DNA from: an uncultured bacterium
GTDB lineage: Bacteria > Cyanobacteriota > Vampirovibrionia > Gastranaerophilales > Gastranaerophilaceae
Direction: 5' to 3'
Assembly (NCBI GenBank): GCA_902475545.1
Contig: CABRZP010000001.1
Span: forward strand, 1 to 64,000
Length of the DNA stretch: 64,000 nucleotides
Positions 41,876 to 51,270 of the stretch are shown one piece after another. A program made the translations under genes and the position numbers. The notes under the pieces are model-generated. The model was not told the DNA's origin. It was given only the letters and a program-made list of their open reading frames with translations, and did not search any database. Each line of letters opens with the position of its first letter. The stretch's first letter is position 1.

Positions 41876-42796
41876 ATGTTTGGATTCTTTAAAGATAAAT
41901 TTGATAATTTAAAACAGGCAGTTTCTAACACTGCACAGTCGCTTGTTGGAAATGTTTTGGCAAATGTTGATGAAACAGAAGAACAATATTCGGAATTTGC
42001 TCTTGATGATATTGAGGATACTCTTATCAGTGCAGATTTAGGTGTAGGGTATGCTGCTGAGTTGGTAGATAATTTACGAGCTAAAAAAGATGCTAAACCG
42101 GCGGAATTAAAAAATTATCTAAAAGATGAATTTAAAAAGACCCTTTTGAATGCAGGTTCTACAGAGTTAAATTATAGAGAAAATGAATTAAATATATATT
42201 TTATCGCAGGAGTAAACGGAGCCGGAAAGACAACTTTGATTGCAAAACTGGCATACAAATTTAAGCAAGAGGGTAAAAAGGTTCTTATTGCTGCAGGTGA
42301 TACTTTTCGTGCTGCTGCGGAAGAACAGTTAAATATCTGGTCAGAAAGAGCAGGTGCAGATATTGTCAGACGAGATAAAGCTGATCCTGCATCAGTTGTC
42401 TATGAAGCAATTCAAAAGGCAAATGCTGAAAAATATGACGTGATTCTTGTGGATACGGCAGGCAGGCTTCAAAATAAATTCAATTTAATGGAAGAATTAA
42501 AAAAGATTAAAACTGTTATTGATAAGCAAGCCCCTGAATCTTTGAGTGAAAGTATTCTGGTTATAGATGCCAATACAGGGCAAAACGGCCTTCAACAAGC
42601 TAAAGTGTTTTCAGAAGCAGTAAATCTTTCTTCTGTTGCTTTGACAAAACTTGATGGAAGTGCAAAAGGTGCTATAATTATTGCAATTGCAAAGGAAATG
42701 AATCTGCCTGTTAAGCTTGTCGGGGTTGGTGAAAAAATGGAAGATTTAAAAGTGTTTGTTCCGGACGATTTTATTAATGCACTCTTTGAGGGATAG
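41876..42796 (+). CDS. ftsY: Signal recognition particle receptor FtsY
   Basis: FtsY docks SRP-ribosome complexes at the membrane. This 306-residue protein is the NG core without the long acidic A domain: an N domain (1-100), GVNGAGKTTLIAKLA, DTFRAAAEEQL, DTAGR and TKLDGSAKG are all present. The extended -10 TGG-TATTAT (41864-41869) ends exactly six bases before the ATG and no Shine-Dalgarno is present. The next gene follows after 3 bases. Confidence 0.94.
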   Translation: MFGFFKDKFDNLKQAVSNTAQSLVGNVLANVDETEEQYSEFALDDIEDTLISADLGVGYAAELVDNLRAKKDAKPAELKNYLKDEFKKTLLNAGSTELNYRENELNIYFIAGVNGAGKTTLIAKLAYKFKQEGKKVLIAAGDTFRAAAEEQLNIWSERAGADIVRRDKADPASVVYEAIQKANAEKYDVILVDTAGRLQNKFNLMEELKKIKTVIDKQAPESLSESILVIDANTGQNGLQQAKVFSEAVNLSSVALTKLDGSAKGAIIIAIAKEMNLPVKLVGVGEKMEDLKVFVPDDFINALFEG

Positions 42797-42799
42797 TTA

Positions 42800-43483
42800 A
42801 TGGTTAAAATTTTAGAATCTGTAGAAACTCAAACAGGAAACAAAATAGAACTTATTGGCGAAGATGGAAAAAATCGTCCGTTAATTATCGGAGTTTTTCA
42901 CGGGGATGAACCTCAAGGTAAATACTTGATTGACAAATATCTGGAAGAAACTTTTCAATACTCTGCCGGTGCGGGAGTCGCAGAGGGAGTGGGAAAAACT
43001 CCATTATTTATTCCTTGTTTAAATCCTGATGGTATGGCAAAAAATGTTCGAACTAATTCAAATGGAGTTGATTTAAACAGAAATTTCCCGACAAAAAATT
43101 GGGGTAAAAACGAGGGCGATAACGCAACTTGTGACGATGAAACATCTAATTATTATGGCGGGAAATCTCCGGCAAGTGAGATTGAAACAAAATTTATAAT
43201 AGATATTATTGAAAAATATTCACCCAGTCTGATTTTAACTCTTCATGCCCCGTACAAAGTTGTTAATTATGATGGTCCGGCTAAAGAAATAGCAGAAGAT
43301 ATTTCAAAAATTATAGGTTATCCTGCCGAGGGAAGTATCGGTTATCCTACTCCTGGAAGTTTTGGAACTTATTGCGGAATAGAAAGAAATATTCCGACAA
43401 TTACTTTGGAACTTGACGAAGAAATCTCGGTCGAAAAACTTGTTCAACCTGTATTTGAAATATTTGGCTTATTATCTGCTTAA
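42800..43483 (+). CDS. M14-family peptidase, MpaA-like
   Basis: This 227-residue zinc carboxypeptidase-fold protein has HGDEPQ (H34, E37), NPDG, GVDLNRNFPTKNW, the third zinc ligand in LTLHAPYKV and the catalytic Glu in TLELDEE. It resembles murein peptide amidase MpaA, which cuts gamma-D-Glu-diaminopimelate bonds during wall recycling. Substrate is inference. GAGGG, which lies in the ftsY end, precedes the ATG, so the pair is co-transcribed. Confidence 0.82.
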   Translation: MVKILESVETQTGNKIELIGEDGKNRPLIIGVFHGDEPQGKYLIDKYLEETFQYSAGAGVAEGVGKTPLFIPCLNPDGMAKNVRTNSNGVDLNRNFPTKNWGKNEGDNATCDDETSNYYGGKSPASEIETKFIIDIIEKYSPSLILTLHAPYKVVNYDGPAKEIAEDISKIIGYPAEGSIGYPTPGSFGTYCGIERNIPTITLELDEEISVEKLVQPVFEIFGLLSA

Positions 43484-43558
43484 TATTTGTTACATTTTTC
43501 GCACTTTTTTAATCCCAAAATACTTAATAAATATACAGGGGATAAAAGGAGAAAAATT

Positions 43559-44056
43559 ATGGTTGAACCGATTGGACAAAAACAAGTAAGTAATGTTACA
43601 GGACGTTATACAGTAACAGCAACAAAAGTTAACAGTGGTAATAAAACAACAACTGTTAAATATTACGCAAAAAACGGAACACAAATTAAACCGCAATACT
43701 ATGATGCGGCAGAAGCTAAAGATTTAGCAAGTCATAACGGATATGATAAATATTATAAAACTGAAGTTTTCCAAAAAGACGGTAATTATTACTTAAAAGT
43801 AACAGCAAAGAAAAAACAGTCATACGGTATCCTTGCAGAAGATTATTTGAAATCTGTTAATGATGGAACAATAAAACAATATAATCCACAAGCATTTGAA
43901 GGCTATAACTGTTTAGATGAAGCCGGTCACCAAATGAGTGATTTAAACAAAGAAATGAAAAAAGGCGATAGCGTAATTTTACCAATGGATAAAATTAAAA
44001 TAAAATCATCTCCGATTGGCTTCTTCCGTAGAAATATAATGAATATTGTATATTAA
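43559..44056 (+). CDS. Unknown small soluble protein
   Basis: I do not recognise this 165-residue, Lys/Tyr/Asn-rich protein. It has no signal peptide, no cysteine cluster and no strong hydrophobic segment; beta structure is likely in the first 110 residues. I chose the ATG at 43559 because AAAGGAG precedes it; the open frame extends back to a TTG at 43487 inside the spacer. It is followed by the hairpin that precedes cysS. Confidence 0.6.
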   Translation: MVEPIGQKQVSNVTGRYTVTATKVNSGNKTTTVKYYAKNGTQIKPQYYDAAEAKDLASHNGYDKYYKTEVFQKDGNYYLKVTAKKKQSYGILAEDYLKSVNDGTIKQYNPQAFEGYNCLDEAGHQMSDLNKEMKKGDSVILPMDKIKIKSSPIGFFRRNIMNIVY

Positions 44057-44067
44057 TTTATAAAAAG

Positions 44068-44114
44068 ATAAATCCTCATTTTTATGTTAAAATTTTAACG
44101 AAATGAGGATTTAT
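44068..44114 (+). promoter_or_regulatory. Hairpin with loop promoter overlapping the cysS ribosome-binding site
   Basis: ATAAATCCTCATTT (44068-44081) pairs perfectly with AAATGAGGATTTAT (44101-44114), which contains the GAGG that serves cysS (ATG 44116). The 19-base loop is nearly filled by the palindrome GTTAAAATTTTAAC (44086-44099), which includes an extended -10 TG-T-TAAAAT (44085-44093). Transcripts starting in the loop lack the left arm and leave the site free. Transcripts reading through from upstream would hide it. Confidence 0.6.
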
Positions 44115-44115
44115 T

Positions 44116-45489
44116 ATGAAATTATTTAACTCTTATACAAATAATGTTGAAGAATTCAAACCTATTGATGGTAATAAAGTAAAAATGTATGTTTGCGGTC
44201 CTACAGTGTATGATTATGCTCACCTTGGACATGCAAGATGCTATATTACTTGGGATGTTTTATACAGATATTTAAAATTTAGAGGTTATGACGTTACATA
44301 TTGTCGTAACGTTACTGATGTTGATGATAAAATTCTTAAAAAAGCCGATAAAGAAGGAAAAACTCCGACAGAAGTTTCTCAATACTGGTATAAGCAATTT
44401 GCAAATTCAATGAAAGCTCTAAATACATTACAACCTGATATAGAACCTTTTGCTACCAAAACATTAGGTGAAATGATTTCTATTGTAAAAGATTTAATTG
44501 CAAACGGTTATGCTTATGAAGCAAATGGTGATGTTTATTTCAGAGTTAAAAAATTCTCAAAATACGGACAACTTTCCAAACAACCGATTGATCAATTAGA
44601 AAGCGGAGCCAGAATTGAAGTTGGAGATCAAAAAGAAGATCCGCTTGATTTTGCATTGTGGAAAAAAGATGAAAAATTTGGTTATAATTCACCTTGGGGT
44701 GTCGGAAGACCAGGATGGCATATTGAATGTTCTGCAATGAGCAGAAAATATTTAGGTAAAACTATTGATATTCACGCCGGCGGAGCAGATTTGATATTCC
44801 CGCACCACGAAAATGAAATTGCACAATCCGAATGTGCTAATGGTTGTAAGTTTGTGAATTACTGGTTGCACAACGGTTTTGTAACTATCAATAAAGAAAA
44901 AATGTCAAAATCTTTAGGCAATTTCTTAACTATTGATGATATGTTAAAGAATTACGACGCAAATACTTTGAGATTATTTATTTTAACAAATCACTACAGA
45001 ATGCCTGTAGAGTTTTCGGATGAAGCTTTAACTGCAGCTCAAGCAGGTGCAAAACGTTTGACAAATGCAAAACAAACTCCGATAAATGAAGAACTCGATA
45101 TTACAACTACCGAAGAATATAAAGCCTTCACAGAAGCTATGGATGAAGATTTGAATACATCTAAAGCTCTTGCAATCCTATTTGATCTTGCTACTCGTGC
45201 TAATAAAGATGAGAAGGATGCATATACAATTTTGTATAAACTTGGTTCTGTGCTTGGGTTTACATTTGAAAAGGCTTCATTATCAGAAGACGATTTAAAA
45301 AATGCAGTATCACATGTTTCTACAGTGCTAGGTCAAACTTTTTCAACCATGGATGAAATTATTGAAGTTCGAAAACAAGCTCGTGCAGAAAAGAACTGGG
45401 ATGTTGCAGATAAAATTAGAATTGCACTGGATGAAGTCGGAATTATTTTAAAAGATACAAAAGACGGAACAACAGTTGAGTTAAAATAA
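44116..45489 (+). CDS. cysS: Cysteinyl-tRNA synthetase
   Basis: CysS charges tRNA-Cys. The class I motifs are the HIGH variant in YDYAHLGHARCY and KMSKSLGNFL; zinc ligands are C-G-P-T-V near residue 28 and the GWHIECSAMS and HHENEIAQSEC blocks. Its 457 residues are standard. The ribosome-binding site GAGG is embedded in the right arm of the upstream hairpin, suggesting control of translation or of read-through. Confidence 0.96.
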   Translation: MKLFNSYTNNVEEFKPIDGNKVKMYVCGPTVYDYAHLGHARCYITWDVLYRYLKFRGYDVTYCRNVTDVDDKILKKADKEGKTPTEVSQYWYKQFANSMKALNTLQPDIEPFATKTLGEMISIVKDLIANGYAYEANGDVYFRVKKFSKYGQLSKQPIDQLESGARIEVGDQKEDPLDFALWKKDEKFGYNSPWGVGRPGWHIECSAMSRKYLGKTIDIHAGGADLIFPHHENEIAQSECANGCKFVNYWLHNGFVTINKEKMSKSLGNFLTIDDMLKNYDANTLRLFILTNHYRMPVEFSDEALTAAQAGAKRLTNAKQTPINEELDITTTEEYKAFTEAMDEDLNTSKALAILFDLATRANKDEKDAYTILYKLGSVLGFTFEKASLSEDDLKNAVSHVSTVLGQTFSTMDEIIEVRKQARAEKNWDVADKIRIALDEVGIILKDTKDGTTVELK

Positions 45490-45513
45490 TAATAGGTATA
45501 ATTCAGTTAATAA

Positions 45514-45543
45514 AAAAAGAAGAGATTTATTTCTCTTCTTTTT
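45514..45543 (+). terminator. Terminator after cysS
   Basis: AAAAAGAAGAGA (45514-45525) pairs with TCTCTTCTTTTT (45532-45543) across a 6-base loop. It ends 24 bases before the -10 box of the next gene. Confidence 0.8.
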
Positions 45544-45579
45544 ATTTCCTACATCTGATATTTGTCATATAATAATCTT

Positions 45580-47298
45580 ATGAAAAAATTTGCAGCTGCT
45601 ATACTTATAAATGCATTATTAATATCAATGCCTGCACATTCTGCATTCTTTGGAAATATACCACAGAAAACATTGCAGATTGCACGTGAAACTCAAACAA
45701 ATAATTATTTCGCACAACCTGTTTCAAAAAATGTTAGGGTTGCAATAGGTAATCAAAATTTTTCCAAATATGAACATGAAACTACTTCTATTTATGGTAC
45801 GGGAGAGTTTGAAGTTTATAATAATGAGAATTATATAAATACTTTTGATAGTGAAAATGTTATTAATATTTCTATGGTTGGTAAAATTTTTGTTCTTACT
45901 GATGCCGAAAATAATGTTATAGCAAAAGTTTCAGGCCCAATAATTTTTAAAACAGATTATGGTTTTATCGGGGTTAAAAACCTTAAACGAGGCAGTAAAG
46001 ATGCCATATATAGAGGACAATTAGAATTGATTTCAACATCTAAAGATGGCAAATTCTATATTATAAATTCTTTGCCGTTAGAAGACTATTTGAAAGGTGT
46101 TGTTCCAAATGAAATGCCTGTTCATTTTGGTTTAGAAGCTCTCAAAGCTCAGAGTGTTGCTGCTCGAAATTACGTTCTTTCTCCACGAGTTAAGGCAAAT
46201 CCAAATTATGATGTTGTTGATTCTGTTGCAAGTCAGGTGTATTTCGGTGCAAATACAGAAAGAGATTTATCAACTCAGGCTGTTGAAGAAACACGAGGAA
46301 TTGTTGCAATTTATGATTGGGATTTAATTATCGCTCAATATTCTTCAACTGCAGGTGGCTATACTGAAAGTTATCAAAATGCTTTTTCTGAGCCGTATAC
46401 AAAACAGTTTCCTGCAAATCCAAAACCTTATCTGGTTGCAAAACCTGACAGAGATGATTTTGAACCGCTTAATACAGAGGAGGCGGCTGCAAAATTCTAT
46501 AAATCAAAACCAAAATCAAATGATATAAATTCAAGTTATTATCGTTGGGAAAGAGAATGGAACGGTCAGGAAATTCAGGATGAGGTTCAAAAAAATATTG
46601 CTGCTCAAAGTAATACGGGATTTGTAAAACCAGCAGTTAAACAAGGTGAAACTATTGGGATTATAAAATGTTTGAAAGTTCTTCAACGTGGCGAGTCCGG
46701 TAAAATTATGCGGCTTGAAATTCAAACAGATAAAGAAAATTATATTGTAGAAAAAGAGCTTATAATTCGCAGACTTTTTACTAATAAAGGAAAAGCTTTG
46801 CCTAGTGCTAATGTTGTATTTGAGCAGGAATACAATGAGGATGGAGATTTAATATATATAAAGGCTTATGGCGGCGGTTTCGGACATGGTGTCGGAATGA
46901 GTCAATACGGGGCAGGTTATATGGGTACTGTAGAAAAAATGCCTTATGAAAAAATTCTTCAGCATTATTATACAGGAATATCGCTTGCTACTGAGCCGTT
47001 TATTCTTGCTTCTAATTCAGAACAGGATAAGGTTACCCAAACCTTTTTCTCTGCAAACAGGCATGCTAAAATTGTAGTTGATAATAAATATAAAGTAAGT
47101 TATTTGGATGCAAGAATAAATAATTGTGATGAAAAAATTCAGTTGGATACATCTCAGAGGTTTAATAAAGTTGATATATCCCAATATTTGAAAAAAGGAT
47201 TAAATACAATAACATTCTATTATCCGGCATCAGAGGGGCAAAATAAAGGGCTTAGAATGTATATAGAATTGGCAGGAAAAAATGAGTACAGCGATTAA
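45580..47298 (+). CDS. SpoIID/LytB-domain secreted protein
   Basis: This protein of about 572 residues has a signal peptide (MKKFAAAILINALLISMPAHS) and the SpoIID domain blocks LPLEDYLKGVVPNEMP, ALKAQSVAARNYV and GGGFGHGVGMSQYGA. SpoIID proteins are lytic transglycosylases or amidase enhancers acting on peptidoglycan; they also occur in non-sporulating Cyanobacteria. The ATG at 45580 follows TATAAT (45568-45573) by exactly six bases; an upstream TTG at 45562 is in frame but overlaps the box. It overlaps murJ by 17 bases, consistent with a wall role. Confidence 0.88.
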   Translation: MKKFAAAILINALLISMPAHSAFFGNIPQKTLQIARETQTNNYFAQPVSKNVRVAIGNQNFSKYEHETTSIYGTGEFEVYNNENYINTFDSENVINISMVGKIFVLTDAENNVIAKVSGPIIFKTDYGFIGVKNLKRGSKDAIYRGQLELISTSKDGKFYIINSLPLEDYLKGVVPNEMPVHFGLEALKAQSVAARNYVLSPRVKANPNYDVVDSVASQVYFGANTERDLSTQAVEETRGIVAIYDWDLIIAQYSSTAGGYTESYQNAFSEPYTKQFPANPKPYLVAKPDRDDFEPLNTEEAAAKFYKSKPKSNDINSSYYRWEREWNGQEIQDEVQKNIAAQSNTGFVKPAVKQGETIGIIKCLKVLQRGESGKIMRLEIQTDKENYIVEKELIIRRLFTNKGKALPSANVVFEQEYNEDGDLIYIKAYGGGFGHGVGMSQYGAGYMGTVEKMPYEKILQHYYTGISLATEPFILASNSEQDKVTQTFFSANRHAKIVVDNKYKVSYLDARINNCDEKIQLDTSQRFNKVDISQYLKKGLNTITFYYPASEGQNKGLRMYIELAGKNEYSD

Positions 47299-48880
47299 GG
47301 AAGATAAGACACCGAGTTTATTGAAGGCTGCTTGGATGATAGCAGTTGTGACTATTGTGAGTAAATTAATCGGATTTGTTCGAGATGTTATAATTGCAAA
47401 TTATTATGGTGCATCTCTGGTCTCAGATGCTTATTATTACGCATATCAAATACCTTCCTTGTCGTTAATTTTGTTAGGCGGTGTTGGCGGGCCTTTTCAC
47501 AGTGCTACTGTTGCTATATTTTCAAAATTAATTCCGAATTTACAGGAAAAACCAACAGAACAGGTCAATAAGTTATATTCAACTTTTATGACTGCAACGA
47601 TAATATTCTTTTTGGCACTTTCAGTTATAATGTTCGTTTTTCCAAAACAGATTATGGGATTAATTATTTCTAACGGCTCGGCAGAAATGGTTAATCTCGC
47701 AGCAATGCATTTAAAAATTATGACTCCGCTTCTTGTGATAGGTGGAATTGTAGGGATTTATTACGGAATTCTTATTATTTATAAGCAATTTATGCTGCCT
47801 AATTTATCGCCGATTGTTATGAGTTTGGCTATAATCGGTATAGTTATTGCCGCTCCTAATGATCAAAAAGGGTATGCTCTTGCTTGGGCAACTACTATTG
47901 GTGCTATTTTACAATTAATTATTCAGTATCCAAATATAAGAAAATTGGGTTATCGGTTAAAACCGAATTTTGAGTTTACACATAATCCTTATTTCAAGGA
48001 GATTTGCGAACTTTTATTCCCTGCAATTTTGAGCTCTACTGTTGGACAAATTCATATATATGTTGATATGTTTTTTACTTCTGCAATATCAGAGGGAGCA
48101 TGGACTGCAATAGGTTATGCAAACAGAGTTTTCCAATTTCCTGTCGGAATTCTTGTTACAGCATTTTTAGTCCCGTTGTTTCCAATTTTTGCCAGATTGG
48201 TTGCAGATAAAGATTATGAAGGTATAAAAAAATATTTTAACAAAGGTGTCGGGGTATTATTTTTTGGAGCAATTCCTATTATTATTGGAATTGCGGTTGT
48301 AGGAATGGATGCTGTTCGTTTAGTTTTTGAACACGGTGTATTTGATTCGAATGCAACTTTTATGGTTACAGAAGCCCTATGGTTTTTGTCAGTGTCTATT
48401 ATTCCGTATGTGTTTAGAGATTCTATTACAAGGGTTTATTATTCATTCAACGATTCAGCAACCCCATTTATTGTTGCTTTTTCATCCATTGTTTTAAAGC
48501 TTATTTTAAACTGGATTTTGATATCTAAAATGCATTTCGGTATAGGTGGGATTACTCTTTCTACCTCTTTGGTAACTTTATTTAATGCAGTAGTTTTAGG
48601 TATTTTGATTACTAAAAAAATGAAAATGGATTACAAAACATTATTCATAAATCTCTTGAAAATGGTTATTGCCGGTGTTATAACTGGAATAGGCTGCTGG
48701 ATACTCGCTGTTGAATTTGATAAGTTTGTTCACCTGTCAAAAATTCCGTTTGAATTATTGAAAATATTCACAGTTGCAATAGCTTGTCTGGTGATTTATA
48801 TCCCTCTAAACTTACTATTTAGAATGGAATATGCTAGCGAATTATTTAATAGATTATCCGCAAGATTTATAAGGAAATAG
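47282..48880 (+). CDS. murJ: Lipid II flippase MurJ
   Basis: MurJ moves lipid II across the membrane for peptidoglycan synthesis. The 532 residues form about 14 transmembrane helices and include the N-terminal SKLIGFVRDVIIANYYGAS and the GGVGGPFHSATVAIF segment of the MOP superfamily. Translational coupling to the SpoIID-like gene links precursor export and wall remodelling. Confidence 0.93.
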   Translation: MSTAIKEDKTPSLLKAAWMIAVVTIVSKLIGFVRDVIIANYYGASLVSDAYYYAYQIPSLSLILLGGVGGPFHSATVAIFSKLIPNLQEKPTEQVNKLYSTFMTATIIFFLALSVIMFVFPKQIMGLIISNGSAEMVNLAAMHLKIMTPLLVIGGIVGIYYGILIIYKQFMLPNLSPIVMSLAIIGIVIAAPNDQKGYALAWATTIGAILQLIIQYPNIRKLGYRLKPNFEFTHNPYFKEICELLFPAILSSTVGQIHIYVDMFFTSAISEGAWTAIGYANRVFQFPVGILVTAFLVPLFPIFARLVADKDYEGIKKYFNKGVGVLFFGAIPIIIGIAVVGMDAVRLVFEHGVFDSNATFMVTEALWFLSVSIIPYVFRDSITRVYYSFNDSATPFIVAFSSIVLKLILNWILISKMHFGIGGITLSTSLVTLFNAVVLGILITKKMKMDYKTLFINLLKMVIAGVITGIGCWILAVEFDKFVHLSKIPFELLKIFTVAIACLVIYIPLNLLFRMEYASELFNRLSARFIRK

Positions 48881-48920
48881 AGCAATTTTTTTATTGAGAT
48901 AAAAGAGTTAAAATTTAAAT

Positions 48921-49295
48921 ATGAAATTAAAGATTGGTCCTAATATAGATGAAAATAGAGTTAGACTGGATTTTAAATCGACTCCGGACAAACCCAAGAA
49001 TACTCCGAGTTATATAATTCTTTCTGACAAAGCTGATGAATTTGTAAAAAAGTATAATAAACAGGATAAAAAATTAAAAGCCGTAACATTTATAGCAGCA
49101 TTCTCTTGTGGATTTGGAGCTTTTCTAACCGCAAAAGAACATAAAAATCTGGTTGCGAAAAATAAATTTTTTCCTGCCGGAATTGGCGTAATTGTTGGCG
49201 GTTTGGTTGGAGCCCTTATATCTTCTGTTGTTTCTTATAAAATGAAAAATGATTTAATGGATAAATATAAAGTTTTACCATATTCTAAAAACTAA
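48921..49295 (+). CDS. Unknown small membrane protein
   Basis: This 124-residue protein has a charged N-terminus (with VRLDFKSTP, similar to the F-x-A/S starts of other unknown proteins here) and two hydrophobic segments (about 55-72 and 82-103, the second Gly-rich). No family is recognised. TAAAAT (48909-48914) ends exactly six bases before the ATG and there is no ribosome-binding site, so translation is probably leaderless. Confidence 0.62.
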   Translation: MKLKIGPNIDENRVRLDFKSTPDKPKNTPSYIILSDKADEFVKKYNKQDKKLKAVTFIAAFSCGFGAFLTAKEHKNLVAKNKFFPAGIGVIVGGLVGALISSVVSYKMKNDLMDKYKVLPYSKN

Positions 49296-49332
49296 TATGA
49301 CTTAAGTTTAAACTTTGTGCGATAATATAATT

Positions 49333-50088
49333 ATGATTACTAAAAAAGAAATTGATATATTGGCTGCAAAATATGAAACTGAAGATTTTATTAAAGACGA
49401 TCCGATTCAGTTTCCTCATAGATTCAGTGATAAAAAGGATGTTGAGCTTGCAGGGTTTATTGCATCGTTACTTGCTTATGGAAGCCGAAAGCAATTTATA
49501 AAAAAACTGGACATGTTATTTGAAATTGCCCAACATGAACCTTTAAATTTTGTACAAAATTTTGAACCTGAAATGATTGGTGATTTTAATTATAGATTTG
49601 GAAAGCCTAACGATTTTAAATCTATTTTTTTAATATTGAAAACTCTGTATAATACTTCTAATGGTTTAGAAGAGTTATTTGAACATGGATACAAACAAAA
49701 TAAAATGTTTGAAAGTGTTGTTGATTATTTTTATTCCAGGGCATCGAAAGATGTAGGACAAGGTTTTTATCACATGATACCAAATCCGTATAATGGCGGA
49801 GCAATGAAAAGAATGTGTATGTATTTGCGGTGGATGGTCAGAAAAGGTCCTGTCGATTTAGGTATTTGGAATTTTATGACTCCTTCGGAATTATATATAC
49901 CACTGGATGTTCATGTCGGAAGGGTTTCGCGAAAAATGGGACTTTTAACCAGAAATGCAAATGATTTTAAAGCTGTTGTTGAATTAACAAATAATTTAAG
50001 ACTGTTGTGTCCTGACGATCCGGTAAAATATGATTTCGCAATGTTTGGTTACGGCGTTTCGGGATCTGAAGAATTAATAAATTTTTAA
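49333..50088 (+). CDS. TIGR02757 (DUF2400) family protein
   Basis: This protein of about 251 residues fits the TIGR02757 pattern: ASLLAYGSRKQF, GFYHMIPNPYNGGAMKRMCMYLRWMVR and YIPLDVHVGRVSRKMGLL. The last part resembles helix-hairpin-helix DNA glycosylases, but no activity is established. I chose the ATG at 49333: the extended -10 TGC-GATAAT (49321-49326) ends six bases before it, and the TTG at 49315 would precede the promoter's end. Confidence 0.82.
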   Translation: MITKKEIDILAAKYETEDFIKDDPIQFPHRFSDKKDVELAGFIASLLAYGSRKQFIKKLDMLFEIAQHEPLNFVQNFEPEMIGDFNYRFGKPNDFKSIFLILKTLYNTSNGLEELFEHGYKQNKMFESVVDYFYSRASKDVGQGFYHMIPNPYNGGAMKRMCMYLRWMVRKGPVDLGIWNFMTPSELYIPLDVHVGRVSRKMGLLTRNANDFKAVVELTNNLRLLCPDDPVKYDFAMFGYGVSGSEELINF

Positions 50089-50262
50089 ATATTTAATTGT
50101 TGAAATTTATTATATGTAACAATTGGGCTCAATGGTCAATTGGCTTTTGTTGTATTAACAAATGTTAACACTATACGTTTTTTAAGCAATTTTTAAGACC
50201 GGATTTTTTTTATAAATATGTAGGTTAGAAAATTTGTATTTTTATTTAAAGGTAGGTGTATT

Positions 50263-51111
50263 ATGGTTTCAATTTCGGCAATCGGAAATATGGCAACAAA
50301 AGCTTTTTCGTATGCAAAAAAAGGTGTAAAAATTGTTCCTGATATTATTTTTGGGAATGGTGCAGATACTTTTGTTAAGGCTGCAAATAATGCTGCAAAA
50401 GCAGGTGGTAAAACAACATCAAGAACACTTTGGAATGCGGTAAAAGCAGGCGGTAGTGCTGTTAAAAATTCACATAAAACAAGTTTCTTTTCACGCTTCT
50501 GGAAATCTTTGAAGTCTACTCCTTCTAAAATTAAAGGTCAAACTTTAGCAGGTGCAAGACTTGCTAAAGCTGCCGGTAAAAATCAAGTTGTGGGTGGCAT
50601 AAAAGGTTTCTTTAAAGGTATTGGTAAGAAAATGCCAATGATTGGTAACTTAATGTTAATCGCATTTGAATTACCAAATATAATTTCAGCTATTAAAGAA
50701 AAAGGTATTGGTCAAGGTGTTGCAGAAGTAGGTAAAGCGGGTGCAAGATTAACCGGAGCATCATTAGCAGGTGCAGCAGCAGGTGCAGCTTTTGGTCCTG
50801 TTGGAAGCCTTGTGGGTTGGATTGCAGGTGAATGGTTAACCGGTAAAATTGTTGGTAAATCATATTCTGAGAAAAAAGCTGAAGATGAACAAAAGAAACA
50901 AGAATTAGCTATGGAATTGCTGCAAAATCCTCAACAGTTAGCTGCTCTTCAAGCTCAAATGCAACAACAACCGGTTCAACAACCTCCATTTACAGCAAAT
51001 CCAAATTATAACTTTGGAATGACAAATCCGGTTAATAACTTTGGTTTAACAAATAATTATTCAAATGATATAATGATGCAGCAAATTCCGGCATTCAATC
51101 AAATCGTATAA
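50263..51111 (+). CDS. Unknown glycine-zipper protein A
   Basis: This 282-residue protein has a basic Lys/Ala/Gly-rich N-terminal half, two hydrophobic segments (about 125-145; and 165-195 with GASLAGAAAGAAFGPVG), then a Glu/Lys helix and a Gln/Asn/Pro-rich tail. It lacks a signal peptide. The glycine spacing suggests membrane-inserting helices as in some bacteriocins, or a structural protein. The next gene shares the layout. The ribosome-binding site is AAAGGTAGG; a terminator follows. Confidence 0.65.
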   Translation: MVSISAIGNMATKAFSYAKKGVKIVPDIIFGNGADTFVKAANNAAKAGGKTTSRTLWNAVKAGGSAVKNSHKTSFFSRFWKSLKSTPSKIKGQTLAGARLAKAAGKNQVVGGIKGFFKGIGKKMPMIGNLMLIAFELPNIISAIKEKGIGQGVAEVGKAGARLTGASLAGAAAGAAFGPVGSLVGWIAGEWLTGKIVGKSYSEKKAEDEQKKQELAMELLQNPQQLAALQAQMQQQPVQQPPFTANPNYNFGMTNPVNNFGLTNNYSNDIMMQQIPAFNQIV

Positions 51112-51141
51112 CCCTCCCTTTTTTCTATATAACAAACCTAA

Positions 51142-51180
51142 AAGATAGGATTTAGTAATCTAAATCCTATCTTAACATTT
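51142..51180 (+). terminator. Terminator after glycine-zipper gene A
   Basis: AAGATAGGATTTAG (51142-51155) pairs with CTAAATCCTATCTT (51160-51173), with a 4-base loop, followed by AACATTTTTT. A strong hairpin whose T run is offset by a few bases. Confidence 0.75.
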
Positions 51181-51270
51181 TTTAATAATTAATATTTTGT
51201 GGGCAATTTTAAGTTTGAAAAAAACTTTAATATGATACAGGGGAAATTAATTTATAGGAGAAAATTAAAA

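Noticed and set aside
42800..44056. M14 amidase and the following small protein as a toxin-immunity pair
   Set aside because: The amidase has no secretion signal and is coupled to ftsY, and the small protein has its own ribosome-binding site and no immunity-like feature; wall recycling explains the amidase better.
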